Origin: Nemertoderma westbladi
Lineage: Eukaryota > Xenacoelomorpha > Nemertodermatida > Nemertodermatidae
Assembly: GCA_032718475.1 (NCBI GenBank)
Contig: JAUCBJ010002133.1
Location: 1-64,000, forward strand
Direction: 5' to 3'
Length of the DNA stretch: 64,000 bases
A program made the position numbers and the translations under genes. The notes under the pieces were generated by a model. That model was not told the origin of the DNA. It worked only from the letters and a program-made list of their open reading frames with translations, and did not search any database. Shown piece by piece: positions 32,101 to 42,433 of the stretch (position 1 is its first letter; each line of letters begins with the position of its first letter).

Positions 32101-35100
32101 CGGTCTATGTAACCTGTTCCTTTTCCCTCAATTGAACAATATCGTTTATTGCTTTGGTTAGAAAACCGGTCTGTGTAACCTGTTCCTTTTCCATCAATTG
32201 TACAATATCGCTTATTGTTTTTGTTAGAAGAGTCGGTCTATGTAACCTGTTCCATTTCCCTCAATTGTACAATATCATTTAATGTTTTGGTTAGAAAGCC
32301 GGTCTAAGTAACCTGTTCCTTTTCCCTCAATTGTACAATATCGCTTATTGTTTTGGTTAGAAAAGCCGGTCTATGTAACCTGTTCCTTTTCCCTCAATTG
32401 TACAATATCGTTTATTGTTTTGGTTAGAAAAGCCGGTCTATGTAACCTGTTCCTTTTCCCTCAATTGTACAATATCGTTTAATGTTTTGGTGAGAAAACC
32501 GGTCTGTGTAACCTGTTCCTTTTCCCTCAATTGTACAATATCGTTTAATGTTTTGGTTAGAAAAGCCGGTCTATGTAACCTGTTCCTTTTCCCTCAATTT
32601 TACAATATCGTTTAATGTTTTGGTTAGAAAACCGGTCTGTGTAACCTGTTCCTTTTCCCTCAATTGTACAATATCGTTTATTGTATTGGTTAGAAAAGCC
32701 GGTCTATGTAACCTGTTCCTTTTCCCTCAATTGAACAATATCGTTTATTGCTTTGGTTAGAAAACCGGTCTGTGTAACCTGTTCCTTTTCCATCAATTGT
32801 ACAATATCGCTTATTGTTTTTGTTAGAAGAGTCGGTCTATGTAACCTGTTCCATTTCCCTCAATTGTACAATATCATTTAATGTTTTGGTTAGAAAGCCG
32901 GTCTAAGTAACCTGTTCCTTTTCCCTCAATTGTACAATATCGCTTATTGTTTTGGTTAGAAAAGCCGGTCTATGTAACCTGTTCCTTTTCCCTCAATTGT
33001 ACAATATCGTTTATTGTTTTGGTTAGAAAAGCCGGTCTATGTAACCTGTTCCTTTTCCCTCAATTGTACAATATCGTTTAATGTTTTGGTGAGAAAACCG
33101 GTCTGTGTAACCTGTTCCTTTTCCCTCAATTGTACAATATCGTTTTTTTGTTTTTGTTAGAAAAGTCGGTCTATGTAACCTGTTCCTTTTCCCTCAATTG
33201 TACATTATCGTTTAATGTTTTGGTTAGAAAACCGGTCTGTGTAACCTGTTCCTTCTTCCCTCAATTGTACAATATCGTTTATTGTTTTTGTTAGAAAAGT
33301 CAGTCTATGTAACCTGTTCCTTTTCCCTCAATTGTACAATATCGTTTAATGTTTTGGTTAGAAAACCGGTCTGTGTAACATGTTCCTTTTCCCTCAATTG
33401 TACAATATCGTTTATTGTTTTTGTTAGAAAAGTCGGTCTATGTAACCTGTTCCTTTTCCCTCAGTTGTACAATATCGTTTAATGTTTTGGTGAGAAAACC
33501 GGTCTGTGTAACCTGTTCCTTTTCTCTCAATTGTACAATATAGTTTATTGTTTTGGTTAGAAAGGCCGGTCGATGTAACCTGTTCCTTTTCCCTCAATTG
33601 AACAATATCGTTTATTGTATTGGTTATAAACGCCGGTCTATGTAACCAGTTCCTTTTCCCTCAATTGAACAATATCGTTTATTGCTTTGGTTAGAAAACC
33701 GGTCTAACTAACCTGTTCCTTTTCCCTCAATTGTACAATATCGCTTATTGTTTTGGTTAGAAAAGCCGGTCTATGTAACCTGTTCCTTTTCCCTCAATTG
33801 TACAATATCGTTTATTGTTTTGGTTAGAAAAGCCGGTCGATGTAACCTGTTCCTTTTCCCTCAATTGAACAATATCGTTTATTGTTTTGGTTAGAAAATC
33901 CGGTCGATGTAACCTGTTCCTTTTCCCTCAATTGTACAATATCGTTTATTGTTTTGGTTAGAAAAGCCGGTCGATGTAACCTGTCCCTTTTCCCTCAATT
34001 GAACAATATCGTTTATTGTTTTGGTTATAAAAGCCGGTCTATGTAACCTGTTCCTTTTCCCTCAATTGTACAATATCGTTTAATGTTTTGGTTAGAAAAC
34101 CGGTCTATGTAACCTGTTCCTTTTCCCTCAATTGTACAATATCGTTTAATGTTTTGGTTAGAAAACCGGTCTGTGTAACCTGTTCCTTTTCCCTCAATTG
34201 TACAATATCGTTTATTGTTTTGGTTAAAAAAGCCGGTCGATGTAACCTGTTCCTTTTCCCTCAATTGAACAATATCGTTTAATGTTTTGGTTAGAAAACC
34301 GGTCTATGTAACCTGTTCCTTTTCCCTCAATTGTACAATATCGTTTGTTGTTTTGGTTAGAAAGCCGGTCTATGTAACCTGTTCCTTTTCCCTCAATTGA
34401 ATAATATCGTTTATTGCTTTTGTTAGAAGAGTCGGTCTATGTAACCTGTTCCTTTTCTCTCAATTGTACAATATAGTTTATTGTTTTGGTTAGAAAAGCC
34501 GGTCTATGTAACCTGTTCCCTTTCCCTCAATTGAACAATATCGTTTGTTGTTTTGGTTAGAAAACCGGTCTATGTAACCTGTTCCTTTTCTCTCAATTGT
34601 ACAATATAGTTTATTGTTTTGGTTAGAAAGGCCGGTCGATGTAACCTGTTCCTTTTCCCTCAATTGAACAATATCGTGTATTGTTTTGGTTAGAAAACCG
34701 GTCTATGTAACCTGTTCCTTTTCCCTCAATTGTACAATATCGTTTATTGTATTGGTTATAAAGCCGGTCTATGTAACCTGTTCCTTTTCCCTCAATTGAA
34801 TAATATTGTTTATTGTATTGGTTAGAAAGCCGGTCTATGTAACCTGTTCCTTTTCCCTCAATTGTACAATATCGTTTATTGTTTTTGTTAGAAAAGTCGG
34901 TCTATGTAACCTGTTCCTTTTCCCTCAGTTGTACAATATCGTTTAATATTTTGGTGAGAAAACCGGTCTGTGTAACGGTAACCTGTTCCTTTTCCCTCAA
35001 TTGTACAATATCGTTTATTGTTTTTGTTAGAAAAGTCGGTCTATGTAACCTGTTCCTTTTCCCTCAATTGTACAATATCGTTTAATGTTTTGGTTAGAAA

Positions 35101-35629
35101 ACCGGTCTGTGTAACATGTTCCTTTTCCCTCAATTTTACAATATCGTTTATTGTTTTTGTTAGAAAATTCGGTCTATGTAACCTGTTCCTTTTCCCTCAA
35201 TTGTACAATATTGTTTAATGTTTTGGTTACAAAACCGGTCTGTGTAACCTGTTCCTTTTCACTCAATTGTACAATATCGTTTAATGTCTTGGTTACAAAA
35301 CCGGTCTGTGTAACCTGTTCCTTTTCCCTCAATTGAACAATATCGTTTATTGTTTTGGTTAGAAAAGCCGGTCGATGTAACCTGTTCCTTTTCCCTCAAT
35401 TGAACAATATCGTTTATTGTTTTGGTTATAAAAACCGGTCTATGTAACCTGTTCCTTTTCCCACAATTGAACAATATCGTTTATTGTTTTGGTTATAAAA
35501 GCCGGTCTATGTAACCTGTTCCTTTTCCCTCAATTGTACAATATCGTTTAATGTTTTGGTTAGAAAACCGGTCTATGTAACCTGTTCCTTTTCCCTCAAT
35601 TGTACAATATCGATTATTGTTTTGGTTAG
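26133..35629. repeat. 66-bp satellite array, 9.5 kb
   Basis: Roughly 140 tandem units of 66-67 bp, e.g. GGTTAGAAAGCCGGTCTATG then TAACCTGTTCCTTTTCCCTC and AATTGAA(T/C)AATATCGTTT. Because 66 is a multiple of three, units without indels leave frames open for about 70 codons; these are not genes. Variant units recur as blocks. TTAGAAGAGTCGG is seen near 28240, 32224 and 32824, and the one-base-deleted AAAGCCGTCT near 26311, 28912, 30311, 30909 and 31167. This shows higher-order duplication within the array. Confidence 0.97.
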
Positions 35630-35639
35630 AGAACCCGCC

Positions 35640-36043
35640 TTCCCTTTATCCATACTGTATAATCCTAACATGTTAACTGTTGTAAATCCTCTCCAGACTG
35701 ATAGTTTAACCTACTGAATCGGTCAGTAAGCCGATGATATAGATTCTCTAATATAGCTTCTTAATCTCATAGACAATTCTTGAAGGAAGACTGATTATTA
35801 ATATCGTCAACCTACTGTACTTATTTATGCTCGCATTCATCCGATAGGTAGTTTCCATTAGATTAAAAGGAGATAAAATATCTGGCAATATCTGGTGGCA
35901 GATTTGGTCCTTGGGGGTCAAAATATTATGCCGGATTCTCCTCCTCCCCCCGGTCGAAATATGCGGGGGGTATTTTCGCCTGTCACAAAGGAATCCTTGA
36001 CTCATGGGTTGGGCGCGGATCTCCCGTAGTAAATAAAATCCAA
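35640..36043. other. Intergenic DNA after the 66-bp array
   Basis: No feature supported. A 104-aa - strand frame (35748-36062) has no recognisable similarity and starts in the inverted repeat below. Confidence 0.5.
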
Positions 36044-36775
36044 CAACGGCCATCGTTTTCAAAACAAAACCGTAACCTATACTACTCTAACCTACTTTAC
36101 ATACCCCGACCATACAGTATAAGTTCCCCCCATATGCACTGCACTCACTACTTAATATTGTATACAATACAATCTCACCTTCTAACCTCCTGTAATAGGC
36201 CTACCGGTACCGTTTTTGATCTAATATATGTTCCTTATGTTTTAAAATTAATTTGTACTGTAGTTTTTTTTGTATTCTACCTTAATTATTTACTGTTTGA
36301 GCTATATATACTTTTGGTACCGGTACACTTAACTATTAGTCTTGTAATATGTTTACCTGTTGTCCATTTTATAAAACTTATATTTTGTATTCACCTATGT
36401 TGCTATGTACGGCCTTCAATGTTATTACATATAATAATTCAGTACTGTACAGTATCTGTCGTTCTTTATTTACTACACGAATGTTTAACATAATTATAAA
36501 TCCTATTCACTTTTACAGTCTCTAATTAATATACTTATGTGTAATTTTTTAGGCATAATTTTACTGTTATTTCGGCTGATGATGTGTAAAGTACGAAACG
36601 TTCCCGATTTTATATAAACTTTAATAATATGTTTTTCCAATTCGCACTAACTATACTAATTTGCTAAAAACATGATTCTCATCCGCGGGTCGACGACAAG
36701 GTAATATAATCGGCATAAATTCACCGAAAATACTTCCAATAGATGGATATTACGTTGTTAAAACGATGGCCGTTG
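36044..36775. repeat. Inverted-repeat-bounded segment with hammerhead-like motif
   Basis: CAACGGCCATCGTTTT at 36044-36059 and its exact inverse complement at 36760-36775 bound 732 bp of AT-rich DNA. Near the right end lies CTGATGA...GAAACG (36576-36600). No coding part of an element is present. Confidence 0.5.
36574..36602 (+). ncRNA. Hammerhead-ribozyme-like core
   Basis: CTGATGA (36576-36582), a possible short stem-loop GTG..TAA..TAC, then GAAACG (36595-36600) match the conserved hammerhead core boxes. Very similar CTGATGA-stem-CGAAACG strings occur at the ends of Penelope-like retroelements, which are known to carry hammerheads. An extra U after CTGATGA and no clear stem I make catalytic activity doubtful. 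Confidence 0.35.
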
Positions 36776-36877
36776 GGGACCTTCGTAACTACAATACATA
36801 GATAATTGGTTCCATGATAGATAAATTGGCGCCAACTGCTAGCGAGGTATTGTTAGACAACCCCTTGTTACGATTTT

Positions 36878-37174
36878 CTACAGTGACTGAGGCCGCAAAC
36901 CATCCATTGTAAAGTTCCAGTACTTTTGTATTCCCTGAATCAATCTCATAGAGTTACCCACCGATGTTGGTAGGGATAGAGGCCCAATATTCTTAGTAGG
37001 TACCGGTGTATCTGTTATATCTATTGTATTTGGATCTAATTGGTACCGAATTCTATAATAACGTCCACTTATAAGGCGCTCCACTCCCCTAAGCATTGTA
37101 GCTGCTGCATTCAGTATTACAGTCAGCCAAACCCAGAAAGTATTAAAGGCCCCAACTTGTGAGGTTTGTGTCAT
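36878..37174 (-). CDS. Hypothetical 98-aa ORF
   Basis: The frame from ATG 37174 has a mixed, protein-like composition: a hydrophobic stretch FWVWLTVILNAAATML near residues 13-28, then a polar, Pro/Thr-rich part ending GLRPQSL. A TATAAA motif lies about 40 bp upstream on the - strand (near 37215). No family recognised. It could be a small membrane protein, an exon, or a chance frame. Confidence 0.3.
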   Translation of the reverse strand: MTQTSQVGAFNTFWVWLTVILNAAATMLRGVERLISGRYYRIRYQLDPNTIDITDTPVPTKNIGPLSLPTSVGNSMRLIQGIQKYWNFTMDGLRPQSL

Positions 37175-37308
37175 TAATTTTAATTATATTGGTAATATTT
37201 AGACTGTCACATTTATACGTTAGTTAGTCCGAATTGTGGGGCGAGCCACGAAGTTGGCGGAGCCTTAGCGAATTGACACTGTTAGGGGGTGGGTCAATTT
37301 ATGCAAAT

Positions 37309-37373
37309 AGTTGTCGTCGTCGTCGTTGTCGTCGTCGTCGTCGTCGTCGTTGTCGTCGTCGTCGTCGTCGTTA
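37309..37373. repeat. CGT trinucleotide microsatellite
   Basis: About 20 GTC/CGT triplets with TTG interruptions, within the GTGGGGCGAG element. Confidence 0.95.
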
Positions 37374-37497
37374 CGATTTTGACATGCTAATAACTTTGTC
37401 GGATTTAAAGCTGCCAAGTTGAAAATTTGTAGGTATCAATATGAGCAAAAGTTGAGATTTTTGAGAGACTTTCAGACACCATCAGTGCAATGGTCTC

Positions 37498-38398
37498 CCG
37501 CTAGAGGGCCACATGTCTAAACATTAAATGGCCACCCATTTCTTTGCTTTTAATCCGTTTAAGCTGAAACTTGGGAAGTATGTACTAGACCATTAGCTGT
37601 AAATTTCAAAGGAGGCTAATCTGTCTGCAGTTCTCCACTCTGCCGCTAGAGGGCGAAATGTCCCGAATGTGAAATTATTCTTCCATTTAGTTGTTTATGA
37701 TCTGATTACGCTGAAACTTGTCATATATGTACTAGATGACATCCTGAGTCTTTGTGTGGATTGTAATCGGTCCGAAGTTTTCCAGTCTCCCGCTAGAGGG
37801 CCACATGTCTAAACATTAAATGGCCACCCATTTCTTTGCTTTTAATCCGTTTAAGCTGAAACTTGGGAAGTATGTACTAGACCATTAGCTGTAAATTTCA
37901 AAGGAGGCTAATCTGTCTGCAGTTCTCCAGTCTGCCGCTAGAGGGCGAAATGTCCCGAATGTGAAATTATTCTTCCATTTAGTTGTTTATGATCTGATTA
38001 CGCTGAAACTTGTCATATATGTACTAGAAGACATCCTAAGTCTTTGTGTGGACAGTAATCGGTCCGGAGTTTTCGAGTCTGCCGCTAGAGGGCGAAATGT
38101 AGGAAAGTGATAACCTTCGCGAATTCCTTGATCTTAATCTATTTAAGCTGAATTTTGGAATATACAGTACCGGTATGTACTAGACCACATGCCTCGTCTT
38201 TGTGAGGAAGGTGATCGATCCGTAGTTCTTTAATATGCCGCTAGAGGGCTAAATGTATGAAAGTGAAAACCTTCCAACATTTCGTTATTTATGATCCGTC
38301 AATCGGAAACTTGGTAGATATGTAATAGACCATAGGCTGTGGCGTTGTAGGGAAACTAATCCTTCCTTCTTCAGTTACCCAGTCTCCCGCTAGAGGGT
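37498..38398 (+). promoter_or_regulatory. Seven regularly spaced CTCF-core-like motifs
   Basis: CCGCTAGAGGGC at 37498, 37643, 37790, 37935, 38082 and 38238, with CCGCTAGAGGGT at 38387. Spacings are 145, 147, 145, 147, 156 and 149. The motif matches the vertebrate CTCF core CCASYAGRKGGC at 11 of 12 positions. Binding is inference; conservation across monomers may just reflect common origin. Confidence 0.5.
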
Positions 38399-38508
38399 TA
38401 ACGTTTTCCGGGAAAATCTTCTCCTATGTTTTTATAATCCTTTCGAGTTGATACTTAGCATTAACTCATTTCACGTGCTGCGCGAAGGCCCCACTTCGTG
38501 TATTAAAT

Positions 38509-40002
38509 ATGTCTTCGAATTCGAATACTTTGAGTGATGCTGCTTGGGATTTACTGGATCGTCTCATGGCAGATGAAAGTGATTCTCAGTCCGGTGATGA
38601 GGAACAAGAGAACTGCGTCGCTCCACCAACTGTTAATAAAGAAATCGAGACAAACAGCGGTATAAACCTTATCAGTTTTAATTCAGAAGCGGAACCTGTT
38701 TGCGGTACTTCCGAAGATAAATCTCGAAAGATTAAACAAGAGTTCTGTACAGATGAACAATATTCTAATAATCAAATCGACAACACAAACAGCGGTATAA
38801 ACGTTATCAGTTTTAAATCGGAATCTATTTGCGGTACTTCAGAAGATACACCCCGAGTTGTAAGACAAGATTTCTGTATTGAGAAACAATCTCCTTGTGA
38901 AGTTATTGCTAAATCCGTTCTCAAATGTAATCGAATTAATCGCAAAGTAAATTTAAAGAATCGCAAACAATCATTGCGTAAAGGGGTCAAGTATAAATGT
39001 GAATCTTGTGACAAACAATTTACTCAAAAAGGACATATAAGGACCCACATGGAATCAGTACATAAAGGTATCAAGAATAATTGCGGTTATTGTGGCAAAC
39101 AATTTAGTGTCAAAGGACATCTGAAGAAACACATGGAATCAATTCATAAAGGTATCAAGTATAAGTGCGGTTCTTGTGACAAACAATTCAGTGACAAAGG
39201 AAATCTGAAGAAACACATGGAATCAATTCATAAAGGTATAAAGTATAATTGCGGTTCTTGTAACAAACAATTTAGTGACAAATGTAATCTAAAGAGACAC
39301 ATGGAATCAGTTCATAGAAATATCAAGTATAATTGCGGTTATTGTGACAAACAATTTGGTGTCAAAGGACATCTGAAGAGACACATGGAATCAGTACATA
39401 AAGGTATCAAGTATAAGTGCGGTTCTTGTGACAAACAATTTACTGACAAAGGATATCTGAAGAAACACATGGAATCGGTACATAAAGGCATCAAGTATAA
39501 ATGCGGTTCTTGTGACAAACTCTTTACTCGAAAAGGACATCTAAGGACCCACATGGAATCAGTACATAAAGGCATCAAGTATAATTGTGGTTCTTGTGAC
39601 AAACAATTTAGTGTCAAAGGACATCTGAAGAGACACATGGAATCAGTACATAAAGGTATCAACTATAATTGCGGTTCTTGTGATAAACAATTTAGTGACA
39701 AAGGACATCTGAAGAAACACATGGAATCAGTACATAATGGTATCAAGTATAAGTGCGGTTCTTGTGACAAACTATTTATTGACAAAGGGAGTCTGAAGAG
39801 ACACATGGAATCAGTACATAAAGGCATCAAGTATAAATGCGGTTCTTGTGACAAACAATTTACTCAAAAAGGATATCTGAAGAGACACATGGAATCAGTA
39901 CATAGAGGTATCAAGTATAATTGCGGTTCTTGTGACAAACAATTTAGTGGCAAAGGGAATCTAATGAGACACAAACACTCCGTTCACAAAGATACCAATT
40001 AA
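38509..40002 (+). CDS. C2H2 zinc-finger protein, 12 tandem fingers, single exon
   Basis: 497 aa. Residues 1-155 are acidic and carry a duplicated motif (TNSGIN-I/V-SF...CGTSED...K/RQ-E/D-F-C), with a sumoylation-like IKQE. Residues ~160-495 are 12 C2H2 fingers of identical 28-aa period, C-x2-C-x12-H-x4-H, with near-constant backbone (CGSCDKQF..KG.L..HMESVHKGIKY). Such arrays bind DNA in the nucleus, one finger per ~3 bp. Fingers vary mainly at helix positions -1 (Q, V, D, R, G), 3 (H, N, Y, S) and 6 (T, K, R), while positions 1 and 2 stay Lys-Gly. No KRAB, SET or BTB domain is seen. The ATG lies 20 bp beyond the GTGGGGCGAG element, so promoter or leader sequence must come from that repeat. 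Target unknown. Confidence 0.95.
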   Translation: MSSNSNTLSDAAWDLLDRLMADESDSQSGDEEQENCVAPPTVNKEIETNSGINLISFNSEAEPVCGTSEDKSRKIKQEFCTDEQYSNNQIDNTNSGINVISFKSESICGTSEDTPRVVRQDFCIEKQSPCEVIAKSVLKCNRINRKVNLKNRKQSLRKGVKYKCESCDKQFTQKGHIRTHMESVHKGIKNNCGYCGKQFSVKGHLKKHMESIHKGIKYKCGSCDKQFSDKGNLKKHMESIHKGIKYNCGSCNKQFSDKCNLKRHMESVHRNIKYNCGYCDKQFGVKGHLKRHMESVHKGIKYKCGSCDKQFTDKGYLKKHMESVHKGIKYKCGSCDKLFTRKGHLRTHMESVHKGIKYNCGSCDKQFSVKGHLKRHMESVHKGINYNCGSCDKQFSDKGHLKKHMESVHNGIKYKCGSCDKLFIDKGSLKRHMESVHKGIKYKCGSCDKQFTQKGYLKRHMESVHRGIKYNCGSCDKQFSGKGNLMRHKHSVHKDTN

Positions 40003-40085
40003 GGCTCCTGGTGGTGGAATCTGTGAATTACTGACTTCAATCTCGTTTTATCAACAGAAACTCATAAACTGCGGTACCGCTATCC
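40003..40085 (+). other. 3' flank of the zinc-finger gene
   Basis: Short stretch before the CGTATC repeats. No AATAAA is visible here; the nearest on the + strand is near 40189, inside the repeats. Confidence 0.4.
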
Positions 40086-40850
40086 ATGGACGGTATACGA
40101 TACGATACGAAAACGGATTTTCGTATTTCGTATCGCAGTATTGTATTCGTATCGTATCATAAAAATTTACTTCGTATCGTATAATACGAATAAATATTTT
40201 TCGTATTTTCGTTTCTTATTATTTTGTAAATATTAAAGTTTTTAACAGTCAAACCAGATTATTTCTTTACATGTGAATAAATTAGGTTGCAGCTTACAGT
40301 TTTATTACCCATGTTAATAAAATGTGTAAGAAAGGAGGGTCGTTAATCATAAAATATAATCTAATTACAGTTTAAATAAACTTGAGGAGAACTCTAATCG
40401 CGCCTTCTATACATGTGCAAGGCTTTGACGTTATGATAAGTCTTTCTAGTGAGAGAATAAAAAAATGAAACATTTATTTTGAAATAAAACTTAGTTTTAT
40501 TCTAGTATTAGTTTGAATTCGAAATTGAAGTTTTGAATTTTTTTCCATATTGGTATTGTACAATCATTCCACAAATAACGGCAGTAGGTAGGCCTATAGG
40601 TACAGCAGTACAGTATGTATAATGTGGCATTTGTATGATTTTCTAAGTGGAATACAAAATCCCCAATACATATAATTTATCAGTTCTTAGATAAAATACG
40701 TAACGAAAAAAACGAAACTTTTTCGTATTTCGTATCATATCTTGGATTTTTCGTATCGTATCGTATTTCCTCAAAATTGCATTCGTATCGTATCGTATCG
40801 TGAAAAATTGGTTCGTATCTTAATCGTATTTTCCTATCGTATTGTATCTT
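40086..40850. mobile_element. Segment flanked by CGTATC/ATACGA repeats, probable MITE
   Basis: Short TCGTATCGTAT-type repeats cluster at 40086-40210 and again at 40700-40850, flanking ~490 bp of AT-rich DNA with no ORF. The left cluster opens in the inverse orientation (TACGATACGATACG) and the right one closes CGTATCGTATCG, as expected of terminal/subterminal inverted repeats. Family not identified. Confidence 0.45.
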
Positions 40851-42020
40851 GTCCCTGTCGCTGTCTGTCTGTTCATCCCCTTACATGCAAGTTATATATG
40901 CCACTTCGATATCTTAAACTGAAAGTGTTGATGTTGAGTTTACGTTAATGATATCATTTTAACTACATTATAATTGATTTTTTCACCATGGATGGTGAAA
41001 TAGTTATTAACCAATCAGACACAAGACATATATTTTGCGCGGGAAGGTTTAAACTTTGAAGTAAATTTTCTCGGAATAACATCTTTAATTTTCAAATTAA
41101 TAATCATCCACTATTTTACCACCAAATTTCTTTAATTTTGGATAATTTGAACTGGTTTCGACAGTTCTTTAATAGTTGTCTTATGAAATTTTGATAAATA
41201 TTTGCCTTTTTATGTATAAAAATTAAATAAATGAATTAAAATTAAAATGGCAAATTAAAAATGATACTGTATAAGATATATTTTGTATATTTGATGGCGT
41301 TGATTCCAAAAAATGTTGTTTCGAGAAATTTGGACTACGATTGAGGATTAACGTTTTTAGTGAAATCTTGTGGCCTCCCATACAGTGGTTGACCATGATT
41401 ATATTATATATTCAAAAAAAGTTCACAGGGGCAATACCACGTATAAGTAAATACATGTAATGGTCAATAAATAAATTAATGATTAACCCGATTGGCCACG
41501 GGGGGATGATTTTATAAATTTTTTGTTGTAATTCATCTGAATCTTAGAGTCAGGTTTGTTGGGAAAACCAAGATTTTGTGACTTTTCCTAAAATTTAATG
41601 GGCTATCCAACAGCGTAAACGCCAATTACATAGCTATGTTAGTTTTCGTGCTGTGGTCCCATTCTAGCACCCATCTCCATTATTATTCGTGCAGCAATTT
41701 TCAAAAGTTTTTAAGGCTCGCAAAACTAAATTTATTTGCGTTATAAAGACGTTTTTCTGGATGCTGATCACGATTATGGAACTCAAATATAACATTCGTG
41801 AAAATTTCTGGTAATTTGAGATGCGCCCAGCTTGGCCCTGGGGCACGAAAAAAACAAGTAGTGCAAATATGATGATGAAAAATCAGCCTCATATTCGTCC
41901 TGATCATAGCAATGAACTACGAAAATAATCCAGCCTACCAATTTTGCCAGCCATTCTGAAAACCCAATCTGTTTAGGTGGAATCTACTAGTGTCGTGAGA
42001 AATACGAGTAATCGTCAGTT
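40851..42020. other. Intergenic DNA, nothing recognised
   Basis: AT-rich. Short frames on either strand (e.g. 41664-41907) show no convincing protein character. Confidence 0.5.
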
Positions 42021-42024
42021 TGGG

Positions 42025-42125
42025 GCCGTGCACAAATGATGTCACGCTTTTTTGACGATTTTCGACCCCCCCCCCCCCTCCCCCCTCCCCCCTCCCCCCT
42101 GTACAATCGGTCACGAATCTTGCAA
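42025..42125. repeat. C-rich tract (CCCCCCT)n within a GCCGTGCACAAATGATGTCA repeat
   Basis: GGGGCCGTGCACAAATGATG then TCACGC, T-rich spacer and a C-rich tract with CCCCCCT periodicity to 42100. The pattern GGGCCGTGCAYAAAT...ACGTCAC followed by a homopolymeric C run resembles MITE ends common in invertebrate genomes. A second C-rich run with GACGTCACAAG lies at 42542-42632, so the two may bracket one element that overlaps exon C of the - strand gene. Confidence 0.4.
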
Positions 42126-42282
42126 CCCCCCTCCCCCCTTGAACGTCAAGTCACAAAATATACCCAGTATAGTTAATAAAAAATGTTAAATTTGAAATTA
42201 TTTTGATATTTACTAAATATTAATACTTCATTAATTCAGCTGTACACAATGACTAACTAAACAAGGAAGACACCCCGCATAT

Positions 42283-42433
42283 TCACTCCCATGAGAATGA
42301 CGACATCTGAGTTTCGACATCGATCACCGGAAATGCACCAGGTATACCATCGACTATTGTGCCACTTCTTGGGTCTAACTCTACCTCGGCCTTATCTACC
42401 CAGTCAATGTGGTGTTCTTCATCTTTATCGCCA
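42283..42433 (-). CDS. Unknown gene, exon C (probably last)
   Basis: Starts one base into a codon after TTAATTCTAAG. It opens GDKDEEHHIDWVDKAEVELD, continues PRSGTIVDGIPGAFPVID and ends SSFSWE with TGA at 42283-42285. The upstream pyrimidine tract is poor. No AATAAA was seen downstream on the - strand. Confidence 0.5.

Larger units (their letters stand above)
37237..38489. mobile_element. GTGGGGCGAG-family element with seven ~147-bp monomers
   Basis: Begins GTGGGGCGAGCCACGAAG and ends GCGCGAAGGCCCCAC, so GTGGGGC is inverted at both ends. After a CGT trinucleotide tract (37309-37373) it consists of tandem monomers of 145-156 bp. Each has CCGCTAGAGGGC and a downstream GCTGAAACTTG...TATGTACTAGA. 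Relatives begin at 13278 and 61858. No ORF, so it is a non-autonomous or satellite-bearing element. Its right end is 20 bp from the ATG of the zinc-finger gene. Confidence 0.65.

Noticed and set aside
26133-35474. Many ~70-aa frames (FWLEKPVYVTCSFSLNC type)
   Set aside because: Artefacts of the 66-bp satellite; identical in every unit without an indel, and no start or context of a gene.
26133-35629. CRISPR-like regularly spaced repeats
   Set aside because: Units are contiguous and wholly repetitive with no unique spacers, and the DNA is eukaryotic.
36134-36493. 119-aa hydrophobic frame
   Set aside because: AT-rich DNA tends to read as Leu/Ile/Tyr/Phe; no supporting start, motif or conservation visible.
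38772-39854. Antisense frames opposite the zinc fingers
   Set aside because: Periodic reflections of the 84-bp finger unit.
41664-41907. Further exon of the - strand gene
   Set aside because: Short overlapping frames without clear splice sites or compatible phase.
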